NCBI GenBank assembly: GCA_963799325.1
Contig: CAWCWS010000002.1
Span: 682,001-746,000, forward strand
Source: Pseudahrensia sp963799325
GTDB taxonomy: Bacteria > Pseudomonadota > Alphaproteobacteria > Rhizobiales > Rhizobiaceae
Length of the DNA: 64,000 nt
Direction of reading: 5' to 3'
Part shown: piece after piece, positions 54,728-62,868 of the stretch
Position numbering within the stretch: the first letter of the stretch is position 1
Layout: each line of letters starts with the position of its first letter
Made by a program: the position numbers and the translations under genes
Notes under the pieces: model-generated
Database searches by the model: none
Seen by the model: only the letters and a program-made list of their open reading frames with translations
What the model was told of the DNA's origin: nothing

Positions 54728-56116
54728 TTATCCTTCTTTTTTCGCTCCCGGCGGCGCATGCCGGTTCTCACCGGACCGATAGCGAAAGGGTCGATAATTC
54801 TTCAATTTGGTGCGTGACTCGTAGTTGCGATCCTCAAACCCGGGCGGCGGTGCGGGCGGCGCACCAGACGTTGGATTCGGCGCGATACTTGACCGTTTCA
54901 TCGAAGCCTCGTGTGCGACGGGTTCTTGCACGGCTGGTCGTCGGTCTGCAACCAAAGCTGACCGCCGTTGAGCCACGGCTTCCGCAGCGGCACGGATAGG
55001 ATCATCCTCGGTGTGAACGTAGCGCATGAACATCGTCACGGTTTTATGAGCGGTCAACGCCATTCCAACTTTGACCGGAATGCCGGAGTTGGCGATCTCG
55101 GTGGTTGCGCGATGGCGGATGCCGTGGGTGCCGATGTGCGGTACGCCAGCGCGTTCGAGAATTCGGCTCCAACCGGTATAGTACGTGCACGACGACATCG
55201 GTTTCGACGGATCGAAGATGGAGGGAATAACAAATGGGCTGTTCTCCAGCCGGGGAGCGTTTGCAAGCAGCGCTTCCGTCTCGGCGCTCATGGGTTTGGA
55301 CATTTCGCCCGTCTTACTGTCCGGCCAAACGATGCGACGGTGACCAAAGTCGACCCATTCCCATTCCAACTCTATAATTTCCGACATCCGTGCGGCGAAA
55401 CCGAACTGGAGCCGGATCGCCAAAGTCACGAAAGGGTGCTCCAATCCTTCCGTGTCGGCACGGTCAAGATAGGCAAACAAGCGGACCATCTCCTGATCCG
55501 TGATCAGCCGCGTTTTTTCCCTTTCGGGATATTTTGGTACATGACGGCAGGGATTCGATCCATCGGGACGATAGCCCCAAACTTCGGCCATGTTGAACAT
55601 CTTCCGCAGGCAAGACAGTGTTCGGTTCGCCTGAGTCGGCGCGTGCTTCACCCGCTTCATCAAATCGGAAACATCGCTCCGAGTGACATCGTGAACTTTC
55701 ATCGATCCGAACGCTGGCAGGATATACCGGCGCATATAACCTTGGTTCCCCAAAACGGTGCTGGGTCGGTTTTTCGGTTTCGAGTAGTCTTCTATAAATC
55801 GCTCGCAGAGTTCCTTTACTGTCGGCGCTTCCCGCGCAGCCGCCCGCTCGGCGGAAGGATCGGATCCTCCGCGAACGTCTGCCAACCAATCCTGAGCGAT
55901 GCGGCGGGCCTGCTCAACCGTTAGTTCGCCAAACAGACCGATCGATGGCTTTCGCCGTTGGCGGTCGTTTGTTCGATACTGAAGCATGAAGACCTTCCGA
56001 CCCGTGGGGGTTACCTTTAGCAGGAACCCAGGTATCGCCGTGTCGCGCAGTTCGTAGTCCTTGGCGCGTGCCTCCGCCCCAGCAACCACCGTCTTCGTCA
56101 ATTTCACCTTTACCAT
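54728..56116 (-). CDS. int: Tyrosine integrase of the element
   Basis: A 462-aa phage-type integrase. The N-terminal Arm-binding (DUF4102-like) domain (RDTAIPGFLLKVTPTGRKVF) is followed by the SAM-like core-binding region and the catalytic domain: Arg in FAARMSEIIELEWEWV, HGIRHRAT (H-x-x-R), then TAHKTVTMFMRYVH with the nucleophilic Tyr. The C-terminal ~85 residues are Pro-rich. The ATG at 56116 matches the family. It reads away from attR, 174 bp from the core, as usual for ICE integrases. Confidence 0.92.
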   Translation of the reverse strand: MVKVKLTKTVVAGAEARAKDYELRDTAIPGFLLKVTPTGRKVFMLQYRTNDRQRRKPSIGLFGELTVEQARRIAQDWLADVRGGSDPSAERAAAREAPTVKELCERFIEDYSKPKNRPSTVLGNQGYMRRYILPAFGSMKVHDVTRSDVSDLMKRVKHAPTQANRTLSCLRKMFNMAEVWGYRPDGSNPCRHVPKYPEREKTRLITDQEMVRLFAYLDRADTEGLEHPFVTLAIRLQFGFAARMSEIIELEWEWVDFGHRRIVWPDSKTGEMSKPMSAETEALLANAPRLENSPFVIPSIFDPSKPMSSCTYYTGWSRILERAGVPHIGTHGIRHRATTEIANSGIPVKVGMALTAHKTVTMFMRYVHTEDDPIRAAAEAVAQRRSALVADRRPAVQEPVAHEASMKRSSIAPNPTSGAPPAPPPGFEDRNYESRTKLKNYRPFRYRSGENRHAPPGAKKEG

Positions 56117-56220
56117 GCCAATTTCCTCCGCCGGTTCCAGGTGGCATGGAGGAGCCAACAGGAATCTTGTTATTTCGTGCATCCGCGTGCTGCAGAGTGA
56201 ACGCCGGTGGAGAAAACACC

Positions 56221-56239
56221 ATAGGTAACAGCTACCTAT
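56221..56239. promoter_or_regulatory. Palindromic operator candidate in the integrase upstream region
   Basis: ATAGGTA-ACAGC-TACCTAT, 7-bp perfect arms, lies between the integrase start and attR, about 105 bp upstream of the ATG. It could be an integrase or excisionase arm site or a repressor operator. Confidence 0.5.
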
Positions 56240-56289
56240 CGCGTTATAGCGCAGGATCGGATACACAAAGGATAGCGGATAAGGACGCT

Positions 56290-56344
56290 CTTAAAATCCG
56301 TAGGCCGGAAGGCCGTGCCGGTTCAAGTCCGGCAGGGGGCACCA
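56290..56344 (+). tRNA. 3' half of host tRNA-Leu(UAA) with attR core
   Basis: CTTAAAA (56290-56296, attR core) continues as TCCG (anticodon stem), variable arm GGCC-GGAA-GGCC, T arm GCCGG-TTCAAGT-CCGGC, acceptor AGGGGGC, A73 and CCA (56342-56344). The bases before the core (GGACGCT) do not pair with TCCG and no 5' half lies upstream. This half belongs with 12792-12830. It has no tRNA promoter of its own. Confidence 0.92.
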
Positions 56345-56365
56345 ACACTTTTCAGGCACGTTTTC

Positions 56366-57553
56366 ATGGCCGGTCTCGCAGCGCTCGCGCTTTCCTACAT
56401 CATGAGCCAGTTCTATCGCTCGTTTCTCGCAGTGCTGACGCCGGACCTCGCCATCGATCCGGGTATGACCGCGAACCAGATGAGCACGGCACTCGGCGCA
56501 TGGTTTATTGCCTTTGCCTGCGCGCAGTTCGCCGTCGGCCCGCTGCTCGACCGTATCGGTCCGAAACGGACGGCGGCCTTCATACATCTGGCGGGCGCAT
56601 CCGGCGGGGCGGCATTTTTCGCGGTGGCGACGGCGCCGTGGATGGTGATTGTGGCTATGGCACTCATCGGCATCGGCTGTGCGCCTGTCCTGATGGGCGC
56701 ATTCTACGTCTTCCGCAAACTCTATGCGCCTGCACGGCTCGCCGTACTCTCGGCATGGTTCATCGCATTGGGCAATCTCGGCAATCTGGCTGGTACAACT
56801 CCATTGGCATGGATGGTGGAAGCCTATGGCTGGCGCGCGGTCTTGTGGGGGCTGGCCGCCATGTCGGCGATCATCGCAATCGGCATCCTGCTCCTGTTGC
56901 GCGACCCGCCTGCGGGAGAGAAACCGGAGCGTCCCGGTTCCTATCTCGACCTTCTGAAAATGAAGGTGCTGTGGCCGATCTTCCCGATCATGGCGCTGTC
57001 CTATTCCGCTATCGCCAACCTGCGCGGCCTGTGGGTCGGGCCCTATCTCGATCAGGTTCACGGCTATGACGCGACGGCGATCGGCAACGTCTCGCTCGCC
57101 GTTGCGATCGGCATGATCGTCGGAACATTCGCATACGGCCCGCTCGACACGCTGTTTGGCACGCGCAAATGGGTCATAGCGGCGGGCACGGGCATCATGG
57201 TCACCGCCCTCGCGTTCTGGGCGCTCGATCCATTCATGGCACCATCGCAAGCGACGGTTCTTTTGATGATCGCGGGCGCAACCGGGGTCAGTTACCCCGT
57301 CATCATGGCGCACGGCATGGCTTTCATACCGGACCACATGACGGGCAGGGGGGCGACGCTGCTCAACTTCTTCTCGATAGGCGGAACGGGCCTGATGCAG
57401 TGGATATCCGGTGCGCTGTATGCGTCCACAAAAGTGGAAGGCGTTCCATCGTCCGGCTTTCCGGCCGTGTTGTGGCTGTATCCTGTCGCAGCGGGTGCAG
57501 GTCTGCTTATCTATCTGTTCGCCCGGGACGCGAAACCCGGTCAGTCCGCCTAG
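56366..57553 (+). CDS. MFS transporter
   Basis: A 395-aa major facilitator protein with twelve hydrophobic segments. The loop 2-3 signature is degenerate (VGPLLDRIGPKRTA) but recognisable; GNLGNLAGTTPLAWMVEAYG marks helix 5. It resembles transporters of small organic anions or nitrate-like substrates, though the substrate is not assignable. It begins 22 bp after the tRNA CCA and overlaps the convergent asparaginase stop by four bases. Confidence 0.8.
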   Translation: MAGLAALALSYIMSQFYRSFLAVLTPDLAIDPGMTANQMSTALGAWFIAFACAQFAVGPLLDRIGPKRTAAFIHLAGASGGAAFFAVATAPWMVIVAMALIGIGCAPVLMGAFYVFRKLYAPARLAVLSAWFIALGNLGNLAGTTPLAWMVEAYGWRAVLWGLAAMSAIIAIGILLLLRDPPAGEKPERPGSYLDLLKMKVLWPIFPIMALSYSAIANLRGLWVGPYLDQVHGYDATAIGNVSLAVAIGMIVGTFAYGPLDTLFGTRKWVIAAGTGIMVTALAFWALDPFMAPSQATVLLMIAGATGVSYPVIMAHGMAFIPDHMTGRGATLLNFFSIGGTGLMQWISGALYASTKVEGVPSSGFPAVLWLYPVAAGAGLLIYLFARDAKPGQSA

Positions 57554-58554
57554 TCTGCCCCCGCTTCCCGCACGCTACCGACAACGAGCCCGTTCCAGTT
57601 GGTCAGCGTAAGATTGCTCATTCCCGCCAAGCCCTCCTGAAGCGGATCATCCTTCGGCAGGCAATGGCGTGTTACCGCCGCCATTGCAACTTCGGCAGCC
57701 CGCGTTCCACCATCATCGATTTTCAGGGCGACGCCGAGACCCAGTTCGGGGATCGCGGCGCAGAACACCCCTTCCGCCCCAGTTTTCGCAAACAAACGCC
57801 CGCCGCCCATCGTCATGTAGTCGGTGCAGAACCGGCCCGTGCCCGCCATGTAGAATGGCTCGGCCATGCAGGCATCAAGCAACCGTTTTGCGGCCGCTGC
57901 GCGCTCCAGCGATAGGCCGGTGCCGGTCGCCATTCGCGCAAAGCCGTGCGCCATAGCCCGCAGGGGAATCGCGTAGGTCGGGATCGAGCAACCGTCGATT
58001 CCCATATGGTCAACGGTATGCGGCGCGCCCGTCACCTCTTCCATCGCCCTTCGGACGCCCTCCTGAACCGGATGGTCGGGACCGACATAGCCGGTCGTGT
58101 CGATCCCCAGATGGGCCGCGGTGCAAACGAACCCTGCATGTTTGCCGGAACAATTGTTGCACACGGCGGGCGGTGTCGCGTCGTAGATGCCGGTCTGCCC
58201 GATCAGCGCCGCCTGATTGATCGACCAGTGGCCACCGCATTCCAGACACGTCTCCGGCAGTCCGGCCCGCACGATCATCGAGCGCACGAGGTCCGCGTGG
58301 GCCGGTTCGCCGGAGTGGGAAGCGCAGGCGATGGACAGTTCCTTGTTCCCGAACCCGAACGCATCCGCGGCACCGCTTTCCACGAACGGCAAGGCCTGAA
58401 TCGCCTTGATGGCTGAACGCGCATAGACGGGCTTTTCGCTATCGCCACGCTCGAAGACGATCCTGCCATCGCTGTCGACCACGCTGATTGACCCGCGATG
58501 CACGCTCTCGACGACTTTTCCGCGCGTGGCTTCGACAAGAACAGGGTTCGACAT
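57550..58554 (-). CDS. L-asparaginase, Asparaginase_II (Rhizobium etli-like) family
   Basis: A 334-aa enzyme that hydrolyses asparagine to aspartate and ammonia, of the family unrelated to E. coli AnsA/AnsB. Family motifs: GDSEKPVYARSAIKAIQALP, SIACASHSGEPAH with its catalytic Ser region, NNCSGKHAGFV, and DGCSIPTYAIPL. Conserved cysteines (ETCLECGGHW) probably bind zinc. The ATG at 58554 gives the usual MSNPVLVEATRG start. Confidence 0.88.
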   Translation of the reverse strand: MSNPVLVEATRGKVVESVHRGSISVVDSDGRIVFERGDSEKPVYARSAIKAIQALPFVESGAADAFGFGNKELSIACASHSGEPAHADLVRSMIVRAGLPETCLECGGHWSINQAALIGQTGIYDATPPAVCNNCSGKHAGFVCTAAHLGIDTTGYVGPDHPVQEGVRRAMEEVTGAPHTVDHMGIDGCSIPTYAIPLRAMAHGFARMATGTGLSLERAAAAKRLLDACMAEPFYMAGTGRFCTDYMTMGGGRLFAKTGAEGVFCAAIPELGLGVALKIDDGGTRAAEVAMAAVTRHCLPKDDPLQEGLAGMSNLTLTNWNGLVVGSVREAGAD

Positions 58555-58796
58555 GGGCTGGTTTCCTATAGGAACTGGGGCATGGGACAAGGTCCACCGA
58601 AGCTAAGATACTGATTTCGCGGCACCCGCAAATCGGGCTTGGTTTACAATTCGTTACGCCAAGGCGCAGGCCGGTTCGAGCTATGCGTGTGCAGCATCCC
58701 AGACATGATTTTTCGTGCATCGACAGAACCGCAAACCGCAGCTAACGCGCCTCTACTTTCGATTGGAAAGTGGCACACACACAAAGGTATCATGCC

Positions 58797-59000
58797 ATGT
58801 TCGCATTTCTGCAGCAGCAACGCCACAACGTCTCCGCCCGCAACGGCTTCCGCGCCCTTGCAGAAATGAACTCCGATACGCTCAACGATATCGGAACGAG
58901 CCGCTCCGCCATGATCGAAATGGGCCATGTGCCGGCCTATATGATCGACACGCCCGGTCTGGAACTGACCCGCGCTCTGGCCCGCTCAACCGGCGGCTGA
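58797..59000 (+). CDS. DUF1127 (YjiS-like) small protein
   Basis: A 67-aa protein with the arginine-rich YjiS-like pattern (GFRALAEMNSDTLNDIGTSR). DUF1127 proteins are abundant in alphaproteobacteria and some affect RNA turnover or nutrient uptake. Monocistronic, with an AT-rich upstream region. It ends convergently just before betB. Confidence 0.8.
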   Translation: MFAFLQQQRHNVSARNGFRALAEMNSDTLNDIGTSRSAMIEMGHVPAYMIDTPGLELTRALARSTGG

Positions 59001-59031
59001 ATCGATCTCATGAAATTCGTGGGCGCGCCGT

Positions 59032-60504
59032 TCAATACGGCGTGTCCACATCTCCCAACTCCACGTAAACGCTCTTGATCTGGCTGTAATAGTTGATAGC
59101 CGCCGCTGCATTCTCCCGTCCGATACCGGAGCGCTTGTGGCCCCCGAACGGCATTCCCACCGGTGTGACATTGTAATTGTTGATCCATGTCGTGCCCGCC
59201 TTGAGCCGCGCGATAACGCAATGGGCACGGGCAATGTCGCGGGTGAAGACGCCCGCTGACAGTCCGAACGCCGTATCGTTCGCCCTGGCGATAACCTCGT
59301 CCTCGCGTTCGAAGCCGAACAGCGCCATGACGGGGCCGAAAACCTCGTCCTTTGCCAAGCCGCTGTCGTCCGCCACGTCTGAGAAGATGGTCGGTGCCAT
59401 GAAATGTGCATCCGGCATCCCGCCGACCGACAATCTGTCGCCTCCCGTCAACAGCGTTGCGCCCGACGCTTTCGCCGCCTTGATGTGGCCCATGACTATC
59501 TCGGCCTGCCGCGCTGAAATCATCGGCCCCATCTGAATGTCCCGGTCCAGCGGATCCCCGTGCGTGATGGCTTCCACCCGTTCCACCAGCCGTTTCGTGA
59601 ATGCTTCGCGTATACCGGATTGCACATACACCCGCGTGCCGTTCGAGCAGACCTGACCCGACGAATAGAAATTCGCCATCAGCGCGCCGGACACGGCATT
59701 TTCAATATCTGCGTCATCGAAGATGATAAGCGGCGACTTGCCGCCCAGCTCCAACGTCACATGCTTTATGTCCGCCGCCGCCGCCGCCATGACCTTCGCG
59801 CCTGTTGGAACGGACCCCGTCAACGACACCTTGTCGATCTGCGGATGGGAAACGAGCGCCGCCCCCGTCGCGCCCAATCCCTGCACCACGTTGAACAGTC
59901 CCGCAGGTAATCCGGCCTCATCAAAACACTCGGCCAGCAGCAGCGCCGAAAGGGGTGTCATTTCCGATGGCTTGAAGACGATGGCATTGCCCAGCGCCAG
60001 CGAAGGGGCCGCCTTCCATGCCGCGATTTGGATCGGATAGTTCCATGCACCGATAGCCCCCACAACGCCAAGCGGTTCGCGGAGCGTGTATGTGTAGGAG
60101 GTCCGATTATGCGGAATGTGCTCGCTCGTCAGCGTGGAGACGAGATGGCCGAAATATTCCAGATTATCGGCGGCGGACACGGCGTCGACATATAGGGTCT
60201 CCGATAACGCCTTGCCTGTATCCAGCGTTTCGACCCGCGCGATCTCGTCGTTACGTCGGCGCACGATCTCGGCGGCGCGGATGAGAATGCGCCCGCGCTC
60301 CGGGGCAGGGGTATCGGCCCATTCTTCCTGCGCTGCCACGGCGGCCCTTACGGCCTCATCGACAAGCGCCTCGTCGGCGACGCCCAACGTGGCGATAACT
60401 TCGCCCGTCCCCGCATAATGGCTGTCGAACGTATCGCTCCCGCCATCGCGGAACGTGCCGCTGATATAATGGGAGCCTTTCGGCTGGACATCGAACCTGC
60501 TCAT
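59032..60504 (-). CDS. betB: Betaine-aldehyde dehydrogenase
   Basis: A 490-aa NAD(P)+-dependent aldehyde dehydrogenase, most like BetB, which makes glycine betaine from betaine aldehyde. Cofactor/catalytic motifs: GAWNYPIQIAAWKAAP, the catalytic Glu in TLELGGKSPLI, catalytic Cys in SSGQVCSNGTRVYV, and EVFGPVMALFGF. The ATG at 60504 overlaps the hydrolase stop (ATGA), showing coupled translation; an in-frame ATG 15 bases upstream is less likely. Confidence 0.87.
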   Translation of the reverse strand: MSRFDVQPKGSHYISGTFRDGGSDTFDSHYAGTGEVIATLGVADEALVDEAVRAAVAAQEEWADTPAPERGRILIRAAEIVRRRNDEIARVETLDTGKALSETLYVDAVSAADNLEYFGHLVSTLTSEHIPHNRTSYTYTLREPLGVVGAIGAWNYPIQIAAWKAAPSLALGNAIVFKPSEMTPLSALLLAECFDEAGLPAGLFNVVQGLGATGAALVSHPQIDKVSLTGSVPTGAKVMAAAAADIKHVTLELGGKSPLIIFDDADIENAVSGALMANFYSSGQVCSNGTRVYVQSGIREAFTKRLVERVEAITHGDPLDRDIQMGPMISARQAEIVMGHIKAAKASGATLLTGGDRLSVGGMPDAHFMAPTIFSDVADDSGLAKDEVFGPVMALFGFEREDEVIARANDTAFGLSAGVFTRDIARAHCVIARLKAGTTWINNYNVTPVGMPFGGHKRSGIGRENAAAAINYYSQIKSVYVELGDVDTPY

Positions 60505-61478
60505 AATCCTTGTACCCATGTCACAATCCTTGCTGCCAGTGGTTCCGTGGTCGAAGGGCTCAAGATGCGCCCTGCGATAACGTGGTTGAACGGGTCGTCG
60601 GATGTTTCCACTTCCACGCTCGTAGCCTTCGCACCGCTGGTTGCGCCCCACCGTGCCGCGATCTGTCTGGTGACGGATGATTTCACGACGGCATCATCGG
60701 GGTGATAGATGAACAGGGCGGGCACGGTGATGTCTTCCACCGGCACCCGGCCTGCCCGAGCGACACTGGCCTGCATCGGCAGCAGGGAAACGGTGGGATA
60801 TTCGGTCGTCCACCATTTGCCCTGCTCGTCGTTGAGCGGTTTGAAAGCGCGGTTTTCCCCGAACACCATCGGCACAAGCTGACGCGCCCACGGCCACAAC
60901 AACGAATCCGCTCCTGCGGCCTGCACGGCAAAGTTCGGTGAGATCATCACGCTGCCGACGATCCCTTCGGCCAGGGCCGGTTGTTCCAGAGCCCAGGTTG
61001 CGAGCGTGCCGCCCGTCGATGTGGACAGCAGCACGACCCTGTCGCCCAGCCGCCGCCCGATGGCGACGGCTTCCGCAACATCGTTGAACCAGCCGTTGAC
61101 CGTTGCTGTCGCCATAGCAGCCCCCGACCGCCCGTGGCCGCGCAGCCGGGCGAAGTAGAGGTTCGCGCCAAGGTCGCGCGCAACAATGTCGGGCAGGGGG
61201 CGCACTTCCTCCAGCGAGGCGGAAAAGCCGTGGATATAGACGATGGCGAGGGGTGTCTTGGCCTTCGATGCGGGATCGACCCAGATGATACGCTTTTGCG
61301 CACCTTCGCGGACATCCGGCACCAGCGCTTCGCTCGATGCCAGATATGCGTCAATGTCATTACCAAGCGTAGAAGCATCGAAAGCGATCGTCTCGTCCAC
61401 CGGTTCCCTGGGTCCGACTGCGAATCCGATTCCCACCGCCACAACGACGATCAGGAGAAAAATCATAAATCGCTTCAT
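60501..61478 (-). CDS. Membrane-anchored alpha/beta hydrolase
   Basis: A 325-aa alpha/beta-hydrolase with an N-terminal membrane anchor or signal (MKRFMIFLLIVVVAVGIGFA). The fold's oxyanion region is VYIHGFSASLEEV, the nucleophile elbow is LLSTSTGGTLATW (S-x-S-T-G-G, Ser in place), acid D in YHPDDAVV and His in FNHVIAG. Substrate unknown; its coupling to betB hints at an ester or choline-related role, which is inference. Confidence 0.75.
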   Translation of the reverse strand: MKRFMIFLLIVVVAVGIGFAVGPREPVDETIAFDASTLGNDIDAYLASSEALVPDVREGAQKRIIWVDPASKAKTPLAIVYIHGFSASLEEVRPLPDIVARDLGANLYFARLRGHGRSGAAMATATVNGWFNDVAEAVAIGRRLGDRVVLLSTSTGGTLATWALEQPALAEGIVGSVMISPNFAVQAAGADSLLWPWARQLVPMVFGENRAFKPLNDEQGKWWTTEYPTVSLLPMQASVARAGRVPVEDITVPALFIYHPDDAVVKSSVTRQIAARWGATSGAKATSVEVETSDDPFNHVIAGRILSPSTTEPLAARIVTWVQGL

Positions 61479-61915
61479 CGGAATGGTCTCGCAAGGTGGA
61501 TGACGCCCCTTTCCATGCCCGGTGCCCGCCCTGCAAGGCTTTGGAACGCAAAAACCGTGGCTTTCAGGGCCGGATCAGGGTTGACGCAACGTGGAGCAAC
61601 GCCTAGTTACCGGTCACGCCAAGCCGATGTGAGCATCGTTTTTCAGTGCGCCACGCACAGGAAGCAGGATCGCTCAAACAAGGTTTGCAAAAACCGACGA
61701 CACAGTTTCGAACGCATGAAGGCCGGTTTCGGTCATCCTCTGCATGGAGATTGAGCGCCTCGGCAGCATGTGCTGCCTGATGGCGCTTTTTGTTCATTAG
61801 ATCGCACCGAGCGGGGTGTGATGCACAGTTCCGCTCGTTCTGCGCCGGAAACGGCGTTTCAATTCAAGCGCCCGCCCGGTTCAGCCGACGTGGGCCGACT
61901 GAGAAGGACTTGTTC
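61479..61915. other. Upstream region of the rpsL operon
   Basis: About 437 bp without a gene. It contains the promoter at 61581-61609 and a short hairpin (GGCAGCA-TG-TGCTGCC, 61762-61777). The long leader is typical of ribosomal-protein operons. Confidence 0.5.
61581..61609 (+). promoter_or_regulatory. Candidate rpsL-operon promoter
   Basis: TTGACG at 61581-61586, a 17-bp spacer, and TAGTTA at 61604-61609. Good match to the housekeeping consensus, pointing toward rpsL 307 bp downstream, which would leave a long leader. Confidence 0.5.
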
Positions 61916-62287
61916 ATGCCGACCATCAACCAGTTGGTTCGCAACCCGCGCAAAGCACCGGTCAAACGGTCGAAAGTGCCTGCGATGGAGCAGAACCCGC
62001 AAAAGCGCGGCGTTTGCACCCGTGTCTATACGACCACTCCGAAGAAGCCGAACTCGGCTCTGCGTAAGGTTGCCAAGATCCGGCTGACCAACGGCTACGA
62101 AGTCATCGGTTACATTCCCGGTGAAGGCCATAACCTGCAGGAACACTCCGTTGTGATGATCCGCGGCGGCCGCGTGAAAGACCTTCCCGGTGTCCGTTAT
62201 CACATCATCCGTGGCGTGCTCGATACGCAGGGCGTCAAAGACCGCAAGCAGCGCCGTTCCAAATATGGCGCCAAGCGTCCTAAATAA
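61916..62287 (+). CDS. rpsL: 30S ribosomal protein S12
   Basis: A 123-aa S12, which shapes the decoding centre and is the target of streptomycin-resistance changes. MPTINQLVRNPRKAPVKRSK, then CTRVYTTTPKKPNSALRKVA (Lys43 and its neighbours are the sensitive wild type, PKKPNSA) and PGVRYHIIRG are all canonical. First gene of the str operon. Confidence 0.97.
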   Translation: MPTINQLVRNPRKAPVKRSKVPAMEQNPQKRGVCTRVYTTTPKKPNSALRKVAKIRLTNGYEVIGYIPGEGHNLQEHSVVMIRGGRVKDLPGVRYHIIRGVLDTQGVKDRKQRRSKYGAKRPK

Positions 62288-62301
62288 GAAGAGAAACGCA
62301 G

Positions 62302-62772
62302 ATGTCCCGTCGTCACCGCGCAGAGAAACGTGAGATCAACCCCGACCCGAAGTTCGGTGATCTCGTTCTGTCCAAGTTCATGAATGCCATCATGTATGAT
62401 GGCAAGAAATCCAAGGCCGAAGCCATTGTCTATGGCGCTTTCGACCAGATGGAAGAGAAGGCCCGCGCCGAAGCGTTGCCGATGTTCCATACGGCACTTG
62501 AAAACGTGGCTCCGCAGGTGGAGGTTCGCTCCCGCCGTGTCGGTGGTGCAACCTATCAGGTTCCCGTCGAGGTCCGTATGGAGCGCCGTCAGGCTCTCGC
62601 GATCCGTTGGTTGATCGCAGCTGCACGCAAGCGCAACGAGACCACGATGATCGACCGTCTGTCCGGCGAATTGCTGGACGCAGCCAACAACCGTGGCTCC
62701 GCTGTCAAGAAGCGTGAAGACACGCACAAGATGGCCGACGCCAACCGCGCCTTTTCGCACTACCGCTGGTAA
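62302..62772 (+). CDS. rpsG: 30S ribosomal protein S7
   Basis: A 156-aa S7, the primary 16S rRNA 3'-domain binder and str-operon autoregulator in other bacteria. MSRRHRAEKREINPDPKFGD through the C-terminal KREDTHKMADANRAFSHYRW is a full-length match. It begins 15 bp after rpsL. Confidence 0.97.
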   Translation: MSRRHRAEKREINPDPKFGDLVLSKFMNAIMYDGKKSKAEAIVYGAFDQMEEKARAEALPMFHTALENVAPQVEVRSRRVGGATYQVPVEVRMERRQALAIRWLIAAARKRNETTMIDRLSGELLDAANNRGSAVKKREDTHKMADANRAFSHYRW

Positions 62773-62868
62773 GCACCAGCGGGACGACAAGAAAGACTCT
62801 GCTTAACACAGCGATTTTTCTGCCGGTCCCTCCCGGCAGTTTCCATTCCTCGAGACCTGAGCACAATC

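Larger units (their letters stand above)
12824..56296. mobile_element. Integrative conjugative element (about 43.5 kb) inside tRNA-Leu(UAA)
   Basis: Bounded by the direct repeat CTTAAAA in the two halves of one tRNA gene. It contains a tyrosine integrase next to the right end, a complete Trb-type (MPF-T) mating-pore operon, coupling protein, VirD2-like relaxase, transglycosylase, TraF peptidase, a replication initiator, ParB-like, ArdC and DUF736/DUF2285/DUF2840 backbone genes, plus cargo: an intron-bearing tRNA-Leu, a lactonase/quinone reductase set and a methyltransferase/Vsr/kinase island. Gene order matches an ICE backbone widespread in alphaproteobacteria. Excision would rejoin the host tRNA exactly. 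Confidence 0.93.

Noticed and set aside
12824..56296. Prophage
   Set aside because: No capsid, terminase, portal or tail genes; a full conjugation module is present instead.
12792..56344. Trans-splicing of the two tRNA-Leu halves, as in split tRNAs of some archaea
   Set aside because: The halves lack extended complementary leaders, the 3' half has no tRNA promoter, and the 5' transcript runs into a terminator. The 7-bp direct repeat and adjacent integrase explain the split more simply.
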